From DASWRT01 sp036403035 (GTDB lineage Bacteria > Pseudomonadota > Alphaproteobacteria > ATCC43930 > CGMCC-115725), in contig DASWRT010000322.1 in NCBI GenBank assembly GCA_036403035.1, forward strand, positions 1-37,540: DNA of 37,540 nt, in the 5' to 3' direction. Of the stretch, positions 1 through 8,561 are shown one piece after another. The notes under the pieces were generated by a model, which was not told where the DNA came from, ran no database searches, and was given only the letters and a program-made list of their open reading frames with translations. The position numbers were made by a program, and so were the translations under genes. Positions within the stretch are counted from its first letter, which is position 1. Each line of letters starts with the position of its first letter.

Positions 1-1125
1 GCGGCAGGCTGGTGTCTGGCCGCGGCGGAATTCGCCTATGTGGTCCTGGCCGTTCTGGCCGTCGTCCGCTTCCGTCAGCGTCCGCGGCAGACGCCGCTGC
101 ATCGGCCGGCCGTTTCGGTTCTCGTCCCGGCGCATCGCGACTTCCCAGGCTTCGAGGCCTGCATCCGCTCGGTCTGCGAGCAGGACTATCCCGAATTCGA
201 AATCGTGTTCGGCCTGCACAGCCATGCCGACACGGCAAAGCCGGTGATCGAGCGCGTGATGCGCGACTATCCGCACCGGCGGATCGGCCTCGTCGTCGAC
301 GAGCGGATGCTCGGGGCGAATCCGAAGAACTGCAACCTCGCCAACATGTTCCCGTCCGCGAGGTACGACGTCGTCGCGATGGTCGACAGCGACGTCCGGG
401 TCGGTCCGGACTTCCTCTCTACCGTCGTTGCCGAACTGGCGGACGACGATGCGACCGGGGCCGTCACTTGCCTCTACAAGGCGGCGGCGCCTGCGAACTT
501 CGCCTCGCGGCTCGGCGCGCTCGCGACCAACGACTGGGTCATTCCATCGGGCCTTGTCGACATCGCCCTCCGGGACACCTCGATCTGCTACGGCGCGGTG
601 ATCGTTTCCCACCGCAAAGCGCTCGACGACATCGGCGGGTTCGAGGCGATGGCGTCGGCGGTCGCACAGGACTACGTGCTGGGGCAGGAACTGCGCCGCT
701 GCGGCTACGCGATCCGGCTCGCGCCGTACATCGTCGAAACGGTCGTCGTCGAGCCCGACCTGAAGCGCCTGTTCCTGCACGAGCGGCGCTGGAACCGCGC
801 GGTCCGGGCCTGCCGGCCGGTCGACCATGCGCTGTCCGTCGTGACCCACGCGCTGCCCCTGGTTGCGCTCTTTCTGCTGACGCCGCCGACCGCCGCCGGA
901 CTGGCGGCGGTCGGCGGTCTGCTCGGACTGCGCCTGGTGCTGCATTACCTCGTCCGCGCCCGCATCCCGATCGACGGCGCCGCCGAACCGTGGCTCGTGC
1001 CGCTGCGCGAGGCGCTGAGCCTTGCCGTGTGGGCTTCGGCCTTCACGTCGAACACGATGTGGTGGGGCGACCGCAAGCTGATCGTGACGCAGGGCGTCTC
1101 GATGGCGGCGGTGAAGGAAAACTAG
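1..1125 (+). CDS. hpnI: HpnI-like glycosyltransferase, module A (5' end outside window)
   Basis: Family 2/21 glycosyltransferase of the HpnI (ceramide-glucosyltransferase-like) type; HpnI proteins transfer an N-acetylhexosamine to bacteriohopanetetrol at the inner membrane. The frame is open from base 1, and the first 20 or so codons read as a hydrophobic helix, so the gene starts upstream; the GTG at 40 is not its start. Visible motifs, numbered from base 1, are a nucleotide-sugar-binding DSD at residues 129-131, a QDY acidic motif near 224 and an H-x-x-R-W motif ending at W264, followed by C-terminal hydrophobic helices. It is a diverged paralogue of the HpnI at 3988: the usual KPLHG segment near the N-terminus is replaced by VPAHRD. 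The hpnK-like gene starts 7 bp after the stop, so they are very likely co-transcribed. The class is clear; the actual sugar and acceptor are unknown. Confidence 0.85.
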   Translation, partial: AAGWCLAAAEFAYVVLAVLAVVRFRQRPRQTPLHRPAVSVLVPAHRDFPGFEACIRSVCEQDYPEFEIVFGLHSHADTAKPVIERVMRDYPHRRIGLVVDERMLGANPKNCNLANMFPSARYDVVAMVDSDVRVGPDFLSTVVAELADDDATGAVTCLYKAAAPANFASRLGALATNDWVIPSGLVDIALRDTSICYGAVIVSHRKALDDIGGFEAMASAVAQDYVLGQELRRCGYAIRLAPYIVETVVVEPDLKRLFLHERRWNRAVRACRPVDHALSVVTHALPLVALFLLTPPTAAGLAAVGGLLGLRLVLHYLVRARIPIDGAAEPWLVPLREALSLAVWASAFTSNTMWWGDRKLIVTQGVSMAAVKEN

Positions 1126-1132
1126 GCCGCTG

Positions 1133-2008
1133 GTGCGCACGCTCGTCGTCACCGCCGACGATTTCGGCCTTTCGGTGCCGGTCAACGAGGCGGTCGAGGA
1201 GGCGCACCGCCGCGGCATTCTGACCGCGGCGAGCCTGATGGTCGCGGCGCCGGCCGCCGAGGATGCGGTCCGCCGGGCGCGCCGACTGCCGCGGCTCGGC
1301 GTCGGGCTGCACCTGACGCTGGTGGCGGGTTCGCCGATGCTGCTCCCCGAGGCGATTCCCGATCTGGTGACGGCGGAGGGAAGGCTGTCGCGCGAGACGC
1401 TGCGCATCGGCATCCGCATCGCCGTCCGTCGGTCGGTACGCCGGCAGGCCGCCGCCGAGATCCGTGCGCAGTTCGAGGCGTTCCGCCGGACCGGCCTGCC
1501 GCTCGACCATGTCGACGGGCATCATCATTTCCACGAGCATCCCGTCGTCTTCGCCGAGATCCTGCGGCTGGCGCCGGAGTTCGGCGTGCCGGCGGTGCGC
1601 GTCCCCTACGAGCCGTTCGGGATCTCCCGTGCGGCTGCGGGCGGGGCGGGCACGGCGGCGCGGCTCGCCAGCGCGCTGACGCATGCCCGGCGGGCGCGCG
1701 GCATGAAGCGTCGCCTCCGCGCCTTCGGGATAGGTTGCAACGACGCGATGTTCGGCCTGAACGACAGCGGCCGCATGACGCGCGAGCGGATGCTGGCCTT
1801 CCTGGAAAGGCTGCCGCCGGGCGCCGTCTCGGAACTCTATTGCCATCCGGCGACTCGGCGCTGGGGCGGCCCGGATGCGCCGCGTGCCGATTATGCGCCG
1901 GAGCAGGAATATGCGGCGCTGGTCGATCCGGACGTGATCGCGGCGGCAGATCGGCCCGGCATCCGGCGCGTCCCGTTCGCCGAGGCCGTCCGCGCCGTTC
2001 CGCCCTGA
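1133..2008 (+). CDS. hpnK: HpnK-like YdjC/ChbG-family deacetylase, module A
   Basis: Carbohydrate deacetylase of the YdjC/ChbG fold, 291 aa. HpnK enzymes remove the N-acetyl group from the glycosylated hopanoid made by HpnI. Metal-binding signatures are visible: TADDFG near the N-terminus (D9, D10), GLHLTL, a histidine-rich DGHHHFHEHP stretch, and a CHPATRR segment near the C-terminus. The start is a GTG 7 bp after the upstream stop. The stop overlaps the next start as ATGA, so translational coupling with hpnL is likely. It is clearly paralogous to the HpnK at 6586 over its whole length, including the shared segment EIRAQFEAFRRTGLPLDHV, where that copy has an A at one position. The His cluster differs from the second copy (HHHFHEHP versus HNHMHLHP), which may reflect another substrate. 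Confidence 0.88.
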   Translation: MRTLVVTADDFGLSVPVNEAVEEAHRRGILTAASLMVAAPAAEDAVRRARRLPRLGVGLHLTLVAGSPMLLPEAIPDLVTAEGRLSRETLRIGIRIAVRRSVRRQAAAEIRAQFEAFRRTGLPLDHVDGHHHFHEHPVVFAEILRLAPEFGVPAVRVPYEPFGISRAAAGGAGTAARLASALTHARRARGMKRRLRAFGIGCNDAMFGLNDSGRMTRERMLAFLERLPPGAVSELYCHPATRRWGGPDAPRADYAPEQEYAALVDPDVIAAADRPGIRRVPFAEAVRAVPP

Positions 2009-3069
2009 TGTCCGGGCGGAAGCCGCGCGTGCCCGCGATGGTGCGTCCAACCCTCCTTGCCGCCGCTTTCCTCGGTGTGCTCGTCGCGACGCTGCTCGTC
2101 GCATGGTACGGGATCGACGCGGTCGGCGACGCGTTCCTCGCCGCAGGCTGGCAGGGGGTGGCTCTCGTCTGCCTCCTGCACCTCCTGCCGCTCTGGCTGT
2201 GCGGCGCCGCGTGGCGCGCCGTTTCCGTTGGCGGAAGCGTCGAGGTTCATCCGGCGCGGACCCTGCTTTATGTCCGGGCCCGTTGGATCCGCGACGCGGT
2301 CGGCGGGCTGATCGGCATATTGCCGATCGCCGGCGAGGCCGTCGGCGCCCGCGTCCTGGCGCTGCACGGCGTCCGTCCGGCGGTGCTGGCCGGCGCCGTC
2401 ACGGTGGTCGACGTCACCGCCGAGACGCTGAGCCAAGTGCCGTTCACGATCCTCGGCGTGGCGCTCCTCGCGGCGACGCGGCCGGGAAGCGATCTCCTCT
2501 GGTGGACGGGCGTCGCGCTCGCGACGGCGGTGCCCGCGTCCGGTCTCGTCCTTGCCGTCAGCAGCACGCGCCTTCTCGGCTGGCTGGGCGCCGTCGCGGA
2601 CATGGCGGCTCGATCCTTTGCTCCGCATTGGCGGGACATCGGCTCTCCCGCCGACGGCGGAACGCTGGCCGGGCAGGTGCGGGCGCTGCTCCGATGCCGT
2701 CGCGGTTTTCTCGCGAGCGCCGCGCTGCATTTCGCGGCCTGGGTGGCGGCGACCGCGGAGGCGTGGGCCGCGCTGCGGGCGATGGGGCATCCGATCGGCC
2801 TTGCCGAAGCGGTTGCGCTTGAAAGCCTGATGCACGCGCTGCGCGGCGTCGCTTTCATGGTGCCCTGGTCGGTGGGCGTGCAGGAAGGCGGTTACGTCGT
2901 GGTCGGCGCGCTGTTCGGCATCGGCCCGGAAGCGGCGCTCGCGCTGTCCCTGGTGAAGCGGGCGCGCGACCTCATCCTCGGCGTGCCGGCGCTGCTCGCA
3001 TGGCAGCTCGTCGAGGGAAGACGCCTCGCCGCCCGCCGCAGCGGCAGCGGCGGCGCAGCGCCTACTTAG
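2008..3069 (+). CDS. hpnL: HpnL-like integral membrane protein, module A
   Basis: Polytopic inner-membrane protein of 353 aa in the HpnL group, part of the lysylphosphatidylglycerol-synthetase transmembrane (flippase-like) superfamily. I count about seven to eight hydrophobic segments. Family-typical sequence is at the C-terminus: VPWSVGVQEGG followed by a KRARDL segment and LLAWQLVEGRR. The role of HpnL is not firmly settled; a transport or flipping function for hopanoid intermediates is inferred from the superfamily. ATG at 2008 overlaps the hpnK stop (ATGA). An alternative ATG at 2038 is possible, but the coupled start is favoured. The last 8 bp overlap the convergent mlaA gene. Confidence 0.85.
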   Translation: MSGRKPRVPAMVRPTLLAAAFLGVLVATLLVAWYGIDAVGDAFLAAGWQGVALVCLLHLLPLWLCGAAWRAVSVGGSVEVHPARTLLYVRARWIRDAVGGLIGILPIAGEAVGARVLALHGVRPAVLAGAVTVVDVTAETLSQVPFTILGVALLAATRPGSDLLWWTGVALATAVPASGLVLAVSSTRLLGWLGAVADMAARSFAPHWRDIGSPADGGTLAGQVRALLRCRRGFLASAALHFAAWVAATAEAWAALRAMGHPIGLAEAVALESLMHALRGVAFMVPWSVGVQEGGYVVVGALFGIGPEAALALSLVKRARDLILGVPALLAWQLVEGRRLAARRSGSGGAAPT

Positions 3070-3838
3070 CGGCCGGATCGCTGTAGAGGTCTTCCTCGAG
3101 CTTGGGCGGCGGCGCGACGCCGTTGTTCAGCTCCTTGGCGCGGTTCTGCCGGAAGAGGCTGCGCAGCGTCGCGTAGTAGTCGAGCGCCGTGCGCTCGATC
3201 TCGTCGAGCTCGTCGATGACGCGCGACCGCTTGTCGATGCCGTCCGCCACGAATCGGGCGACGCCGACATTGGATGTGCTGTAGCTGTCGCCGATGTAGC
3301 GGAACGGATCGATATACGAATCGACGCCATCGCCGATCGCGTCGCGCGGGTTCGACGGTCCGAGCAGCGGGAGCACGAGATAGGGGCCGTCGGGCGTGCC
3401 GTATGCGTAGAGCGTCTGGCCGAAATCGCCGTATTGCCGCGGCATGCCCCAATCCGACGCGACGTCGAAGAGGCCGCCGATTCCGACCGTGCTGTTGACC
3501 AAAAACCGGCCGACGGTGGTCGAGGCGCGCGTGAACTCGCCCTGCAGCGCGTTGTTCGCGAACACCACCGGCTGCTTAGCGTTGTCGAGCAGGTTGTGGA
3601 TGCGGTTGCGCACGAACTCCGGCAGGACACCGCGATAGATCTGCGCCGCCGGCTTGATGAGCAGGGCGTCGATGAACCGGTTGAACTCGAAGATTTCCCG
3701 GTTGGCCGGCTCGAACGGGTCGTTTGCCGCCTCGAATGCCGCGCGCTCCGCCGGGTCCGTCGGGACCGTCGCGCAGGCTGCGACTGCGCACAGCACGGCA
3801 ATCGAAGCCAGACAGGCTGTCGTCGGTCGGGTGGTCAT
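3062..3838 (-). CDS. mlaA: MlaA/VacJ-family outer-membrane lipoprotein
   Basis: 258-aa lipoprotein of the MlaA (VacJ) family, the outer-membrane component of the Mla system that removes or moves phospholipids from the outer leaflet. A signal peptide ends in a lipobox (AVAAC). The family hallmark NDPFEPANREIFEFNRFID follows directly, then the segments PVVFANNALQGE and GIGGLFDVASDWGMP. Length matches the family. The ATG at 3838 places the signal peptide correctly; a TTG seven codons upstream is less likely. It lies convergent to and between two hopanoid modules, overlapping hpnL (module A) by 8 bp and divergent from hpnI (module B) across 149 bp. Mla-type genes are known neighbours of hopanoid genes, consistent with a shared role in outer-membrane lipid order. 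Confidence 0.92.
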   Translation of the reverse strand: MTTRPTTACLASIAVLCAVAACATVPTDPAERAAFEAANDPFEPANREIFEFNRFIDALLIKPAAQIYRGVLPEFVRNRIHNLLDNAKQPVVFANNALQGEFTRASTTVGRFLVNSTVGIGGLFDVASDWGMPRQYGDFGQTLYAYGTPDGPYLVLPLLGPSNPRDAIGDGVDSYIDPFRYIGDSYSTSNVGVARFVADGIDKRSRVIDELDEIERTALDYYATLRSLFRQNRAKELNNGVAPPPKLEEDLYSDPAAK

Positions 3839-3987
3839 GATTCCGTGAAGGTTCTGCAAGGGCGGGAGCAGCCGTACAGGGCGTCACCCAACGCGTGATC
3901 CGCAGCGTTATTGCGCATTTCGCCGGAAAAGACTAGGTGTCGCGGCGAGGGCCGTCCGGCCGGACAGCCTTCTGCAAATGTGCGCCC

Positions 3988-5154
3988 ATGGATTACGTCA
4001 TCGTCGGTCTGCTTTTCGCCGCGAGCCTCGCCGGCAGCCTGTATCTCCTTTTCGCGACGGCCGCGGTGGCGCGCTTCACCGAACGCCCGCGGCCGCGAAT
4101 GGCTCTCGGCACTGCGCCGCCGCCGGTGACGGTGCTGAAGCCGCTGCATGGCCTCGATCCGGGGCTGTACGACAACCTGCTCTCGTTTTGCGACCAGGAC
4201 TATCCCGGTCCGGTACAGATCGTCTGCGGCGTGCGCGATCCGCTCGATCCGGCGGTCGCCGCGGTCGAGCGGCTGCGCGCGGCGCGTCCTGGCGCCGACA
4301 TCGCGCTGGTCGTCGATCCGCGCGTCTACGGCACGAACTACAAGATCAGCAACCTGGAGAACATGACGAAGGCGGCGCCCGCCAAGCACGATGTGCTGAT
4401 CGTCGTCGACAGCGACATGCGCGTGGCGCCGAGCTACCTCGCCGAGGTGGCGGCGCCGCTCGCCGACCCGGCGGTCGGCCTCGTCACCTGTCTCTACAAG
4501 GGGCAGCCCGACGACGGCAGCGCGTGGTCGCGGCTCGGCGCAGCCTTCATCAATTTCGGTTTCCTGCCGTCGGCGCTGGTCGGCGACCGGCTCGGCTCGG
4601 GCAACGGCTGCTTCGGCGCGACCATGGCGCTGACCCGGCGGACGCTCGACGCGGTCGGCGGCTTCGCGGCGTTCCGCGACCACCTCGCCGACGACCACGC
4701 GCTCGGCGTCGCCGTGCGCGCCCTCGGCTTGCGCGTCGAGCTGTCGCCGCACGTCGTCACCGACATCCTCGTCGAGCCGTCGGCGGCGGCCCTGGTCCGG
4801 CACGAGCTGCGCTGGGCGCGGACGATCCGCGCGGTGGCGCCCTGGAGCTATGTCGGCTCCTTTGTCACACACCCGGTTGCACTTGCGCTGATAGGGGTAT
4901 TGCTTTCCGGTTTCGCGTTGACCGCATGGGCAATTCTTGCCATCTCTCTCGCCGCGCGAGCGACGATGGTTTGGCGCACGGCGCGGGCTTTGAAGGTGTC
5001 GCGTCCGTCCTGGCCGCTGCTCATCGGGCGCGACCTGTTGTCGTTCGGCGTGTTCGTCACTAGCTTCTGCGGCAGCCGGATCGCGTGGCGCGATCACCGG
5101 TTCCGGCTCGGCCCCGACGGCCGCTTGACGTTGAGTGGAGATTCCCGCGCATGA
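3988..5154 (+). CDS. hpnI: hopanoid glycosyltransferase HpnI, module B
   Basis: Glycosyltransferase of 388 aa with an N-terminal membrane helix (about residues 4-28), then VTVLKPLHG, a DSD motif at residues 141-143, acidic DD at 235-236 and an H-x-x-R-W motif ending at W276. Two or more hydrophobic helices at the C-terminus anchor it to the inner membrane. This matches the canonical HpnI architecture, the enzyme shown in Burkholderia to make the N-acetylglucosaminyl bacteriohopanetetrol that HpnK and HpnJ then process. ATG at 3988 was chosen because the membrane helix begins right there. The stop TGA overlaps the hpnJ start, indicating translational coupling. It heads the hpnIJKL transcription unit and is divergent from mlaA. 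Confidence 0.92.
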   Translation: MDYVIVGLLFAASLAGSLYLLFATAAVARFTERPRPRMALGTAPPPVTVLKPLHGLDPGLYDNLLSFCDQDYPGPVQIVCGVRDPLDPAVAAVERLRAARPGADIALVVDPRVYGTNYKISNLENMTKAAPAKHDVLIVVDSDMRVAPSYLAEVAAPLADPAVGLVTCLYKGQPDDGSAWSRLGAAFINFGFLPSALVGDRLGSGNGCFGATMALTRRTLDAVGGFAAFRDHLADDHALGVAVRALGLRVELSPHVVTDILVEPSAAALVRHELRWARTIRAVAPWSYVGSFVTHPVALALIGVLLSGFALTAWAILAISLAARATMVWRTARALKVSRPSWPLLIGRDLLSFGVFVTSFCGSRIAWRDHRFRLGPDGRLTLSGDSRA

Positions 5155-6578
5155 TGAAGACGCTGTTCCTGCAACCGCCCTCCTTCGACGGGTTCGACGG
5201 CGGTGCCGGCTCGCGGTATCAGGCGCGGCGGGAGATCCGCTCCTTCTGGTTCCCGACCTGGCTGGCGCAGCCCGCCGCGCTCGTCCCGAACAGCCGCCTG
5301 ATCGACGCGCCGCCCGCGGGCATCGGGCTCGATCAGGTCCTGCCGCTCGCCAGGGATTACGAGCTGGTCGTTATCCACACCTCGGTTCCGTCCTTCGGCT
5401 CCGACCTCAAGGTCGCGCAGGCGATGAAGGACGTGAACCCGGACCTGAAGATCGGCCTGATCGGCGCCAAGGTCGCCGTCGAGCCGGCCGAGAGCCTAGG
5501 GGCGTCGACCGCGGTCGACTTCGTCGGCCGCAACGAGTTCGACTTCACGATCAAGGAGATCGCTGAAGGGCGCGCCTGGGACAAGGTCGACGGCATGTCC
5601 TACCGCAACGCCTCCGGCGTGCTCGTGCACAACGCGGAGCGCGCGACGCTCGAGGACATGGACCAGCTGCCGTTCGTCACCGAGGTCTACAAGCGCGACC
5701 TGAAGATCGAGGACTACTTCATCGGGTACCTCAAGCACCCGTACGTCTCGTTCTATACGGGCCGCGGCTGCAAGTCGCGCTGCACCTTCTGCCTGTGGCC
5801 GCAGACGGTCGGCGGCCATCGCTACCGCACGCGCAGCGTCGAGCATGTCATCGAGGAGATGCGGCTCGCCAAGAGCTACTTCCCGCAGGTGAAGGAGTTC
5901 TTCTTCGACGATGACACCTTCACCGACAACGCGCCGCGCGCCGAGGCGATCGCGCGGGAGCTGGGCAAGCTCGGCGTCGAGTGGTCGTGCAACGCCAAGG
6001 CGAACGTGCCGCGCGAGACGCTGAAGGTGCTGCGCGACAATGGCCTGAGGCTGCTGCTCGTCGGCTACGAGTCGGGCAACCAGCAGATCCTGCACAACAT
6101 CAAGAAGGGCATGCGGATCGAGGTCGCGAAGAAGTTCACGAAGGACTGCCACGAACTCGGCATCACGATCCACGGCACCTTCATCCTCGGCCTCCCCGGC
6201 GAGACCCAGGAGACGATCGAGGAGACGATCCGCTTCGCGACCGAGATCAACCCGCACACGATCCAGGTGTCCCTGGCGGCGCCCTATCCCGGCACCTTCC
6301 TGCATCGGCAGGCGGTCGAGAACGGCTGGCTCGACATCGCGCATGCGGAGCTGATCGACGAGCATGGCGTGCAGATCGCGCCGCTCAACTACCCGCATTT
6401 GTCGCACCAGGAGATCTTCGACTCGGTCGAGACCTTCTATAAGCGCTTCTACTTCCGCGCCGGCAAGATCGCCTCGATCGTCGGCGAGATGGTCAGAAGC
6501 CCGCAGATGATGAAGCGCCGCCTGCGCGAGGGCGTGGAGTTCTTCCAGTTCCTGCGCGAACGGCAGATGGCGAGCTGA
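5151..6578 (+). CDS. hpnJ: radical SAM protein HpnJ (cyclitol-ether formation)
   Basis: Radical SAM enzyme of 475 aa with an N-terminal cobalamin-binding-like domain (about 1-180) and a radical SAM barrel holding the iron-sulphur cluster motif CxxxCxxC at C207, C211 and C214, followed by a LGLPGET segment. HpnJ is the hopanoid enzyme required for converting the amino-sugar ether into the five-membered cyclitol ether, that is, ring contraction. The first of two consecutive ATG codons overlaps the hpnI stop. HpnK starts 7 bp downstream. Codon and motif conservation look intact. Module A has no counterpart to this gene, so only this locus should yield the cyclitol product. Confidence 0.93.
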   Translation: MMKTLFLQPPSFDGFDGGAGSRYQARREIRSFWFPTWLAQPAALVPNSRLIDAPPAGIGLDQVLPLARDYELVVIHTSVPSFGSDLKVAQAMKDVNPDLKIGLIGAKVAVEPAESLGASTAVDFVGRNEFDFTIKEIAEGRAWDKVDGMSYRNASGVLVHNAERATLEDMDQLPFVTEVYKRDLKIEDYFIGYLKHPYVSFYTGRGCKSRCTFCLWPQTVGGHRYRTRSVEHVIEEMRLAKSYFPQVKEFFFDDDTFTDNAPRAEAIARELGKLGVEWSCNAKANVPRETLKVLRDNGLRLLLVGYESGNQQILHNIKKGMRIEVAKKFTKDCHELGITIHGTFILGLPGETQETIEETIRFATEINPHTIQVSLAAPYPGTFLHRQAVENGWLDIAHAELIDEHGVQIAPLNYPHLSHQEIFDSVETFYKRFYFRAGKIASIVGEMVRSPQMMKRRLREGVEFFQFLRERQMAS

Positions 6579-6585
6579 GGGGACG

Positions 6586-7503
6586 GTGCAGCCGGCCGGA
6601 CAGCCGGTTCCCCGGAAACAGCTTATCGTTTGCGCCGATGATTTCGGCCTCGACGTCGCCGTCAACGAAGCGGTCGAAGCGGGCTGCCGCGACGGCATCC
6701 TGACCTGCGCCAGCTTGATGGTCGGCGCGCCCGCCGCCGCGGATGCGGTCGAGCGCGCACGCCGCCTGCCGGCGCTCCGCGTCGGGCTGCATGTCGTGCT
6801 GGTCGACGGCGCTCCGGTGCTTCCGCCGGAGCAGGTGCCGGACCTCGTCGGTTCCGACGGCCGGTTCGACCGGCGCCTCGTCCGCGCCGGGTTCCGCTTC
6901 TTCTTCCTGCCCGCGGTGCGGCGTCAGCTCGAACGCGAGATCCGCGCGCAGTTCGAGGCGTTCCGTGCGACCGGGCTGCCGCTCGACCACGTCAACGCGC
7001 ACAACCACATGCACCTGCACCCGACCGTCGCCGGCCTGATCCTCCGGATCGGCCGCGCGTTCGGCGCGAGGGCGGTGCGCGTGCCGCGCGAGCCGCGCGC
7101 CGTGATCGACGCCGCCGAAGGGCGCGGCGGCGGGGCAGGGCAGGGCGGCAGTCGCGGGTTCTCGCCGCTCGACCTCTGGACCGGCCTGCTGCGCCGGCGG
7201 CTCGCCGCGGCGGGCATGGCCGTCAACGACAACGTCTTCGGCCTCGCCTGGAGCGGCGCCATGACCGAGGAGCGGGTGCTGAGCCTCGTCGACCGGCTGC
7301 CCGACGGCGTCAGCGAATTGTACTTCCACCCGGCGACGCGCCGCACGCCGCCGCTCGTCCGCGCCATGCCGGACTACCGGCACGCCGACGAGTTCGCCGC
7401 CCTGGTGAGCGGCGAGGTCCGCCGCCGCGTCGAGGCGAGCGGCGCCCGTCTCGTCAGCTACGGGGATCTCGTTCCCGCCGCGGCGGCAACCGCGGCGAGC
7501 TGA
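6586..7503 (+). CDS. hpnK: hopanoid deacetylase HpnK, module B
   Basis: YdjC/ChbG-family deacetylase of 305 aa; removes the acetyl group of the hopanoid-linked N-acetylhexosamine. Metal-ligand motifs are CADDFG (D18, D19), GLHVVL, HNHMHLHP and a FHPATRR segment near the C-terminus. The GTG start at 6586 is supported by a strong Shine-Dalgarno GAGGGG at 6577-6582 that overlaps the hpnJ stop. A glycine-rich insertion (roughly residues 181-190) is absent from the module A copy. It is co-transcribed with hpnIJ upstream and hpnL downstream. Confidence 0.93.
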   Translation: MQPAGQPVPRKQLIVCADDFGLDVAVNEAVEAGCRDGILTCASLMVGAPAAADAVERARRLPALRVGLHVVLVDGAPVLPPEQVPDLVGSDGRFDRRLVRAGFRFFFLPAVRRQLEREIRAQFEAFRATGLPLDHVNAHNHMHLHPTVAGLILRIGRAFGARAVRVPREPRAVIDAAEGRGGGAGQGGSRGFSPLDLWTGLLRRRLAAAGMAVNDNVFGLAWSGAMTEERVLSLVDRLPDGVSELYFHPATRRTPPLVRAMPDYRHADEFAALVSGEVRRRVEASGARLVSYGDLVPAAAATAAS

Positions 7504-7526
7504 GCGACGGGGCCGCCGGTCCAGCC

Positions 7527-8561
7527 ATGATCCGAATCGCGCTTCTGCTCGGGCTCGCAGGCATCGCGCTGGCGACCGGGCTCGTCATCTACCAAGGCGT
7601 CGACGCGATCGTCGAAGCGCTCGCGGTCGCGGGGATCGGCATCCTCTGGGCGAGCCTGTTCCATGTCGTGCCGATGGCGCTGAACGCGCGGGCGTGGCAG
7701 GTGCTGCTGCCGCGCGGCGACCGTCCCTCGCTGCCGTTCTTCGCCTGGGCAGTCTGGGTCCGCGAGGCGGTGAACGGGCTGCTGCCGGTCGCCCGGATCG
7801 GCGGCGAGGTCGCCTCCGCCCGGCTGCTGTTCCGGGCCGGCGTCGAGACCGGTCCCGCCGTCGCGAGCCTCGTCGTCGACATGACGCTGTGCATCGCGAC
7901 GCAGTTCGTCTTCACCGTCGCCGGCCTCGCGCTACTGCTGCGCCGTACCGACGACGCGGCGGCCGTCGGTGGCGTGGCGCTCGGTCTCGCCGTGTCGGTG
8001 CCGCTCGTCGCGGCGCTGCTGGCGGTGCAGCGGGTCGGACTGTTCGGGCTCCTGGCGAAGCTTTTCCGGGCGATGTTCGGATCGCGCTTCGACGGGCTGG
8101 TCGGCGGGGCGGCGGCGCTCGACGCCGCCGTGCGCGCGCTCTATGCCCGCCGCGCCGGGCTGGCGAGCTGCACGCTGTGGCAGCTCGTGGCGTGGGCCGC
8201 CGGCGCCGGGGAGATCTGGCTCGCGCTCCGCTATCTCGGCCATCCCGTCGACACCGCCGACGCGCTCGCGATCGAGGCGCTGATCCAGGCGGTCAGCAGC
8301 GCGGCCTTCGTCGTGCCGAGCGCGATCGGCGTGCAGGAGGTCGGCTTCTTCGTGCTCGGCGGGGCCGTCGGGCTGACGCATGAGGTGGCGCTGGCGCTCG
8401 CCCTGGCGCGCCGCGCGCGGGACGTCATCGTCTTCGTGCCGGCGCTGATCGCGTGGCAGCTCGTCGAGGGGCGCCTCTGGTGGCGCGGCCGCTATCGCGG
8501 CGGCGGCTTGGGCTCGCCGAGCAGCGCCGGCAGCACGAAGAGCGTGCAGCCGAGGGTGTAG
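7527..8561 (+). CDS. hpnL: HpnL integral membrane protein, module B
   Basis: Polytopic inner-membrane protein of 344 aa, HpnL group of the lysylphosphatidylglycerol-synthetase transmembrane superfamily. It shares with the module A copy the C-terminal pattern VPSAIGVQE, an ARRARD segment and LIAWQLVEGRL. After that family end the protein continues for about 30 hydrophilic residues rich in Gly, Arg and Ser. Most of this tail is encoded opposite the 3' end of hpnN, with a 70-bp convergent overlap. The tail has no visible domain and may be a by-product of the two genes fusing tail to tail. Last gene of hpnIJKL. Confidence 0.9.
   Translation: MIRIALLLGLAGIALATGLVIYQGVDAIVEALAVAGIGILWASLFHVVPMALNARAWQVLLPRGDRPSLPFFAWAVWVREAVNGLLPVARIGGEVASARLLFRAGVETGPAVASLVVDMTLCIATQFVFTVAGLALLLRRTDDAAAVGGVALGLAVSVPLVAALLAVQRVGLFGLLAKLFRAMFGSRFDGLVGGAAALDAAVRALYARRAGLASCTLWQLVAWAAGAGEIWLALRYLGHPVDTADALAIEALIQAVSSAAFVVPSAIGVQEVGFFVLGGAVGLTHEVALALALARRARDVIVFVPALIAWQLVEGRLWWRGRYRGGGLGSPSSAGSTKSVQPRV

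Noticed and set aside
40..1125. GTG at 40 as the true start of the first glycosyltransferase
   Set aside because: The frame is open to base 1 and the membrane helix extends through it; the gene is cut by the window edge.
3911..3939. Sigma-70-like promoter (TTGCGC-17-TAGGTG) before hpnI of module B
   Set aside because: The -10 is poor and such matches are expected by chance in GC-rich DNA; not listed as a feature.
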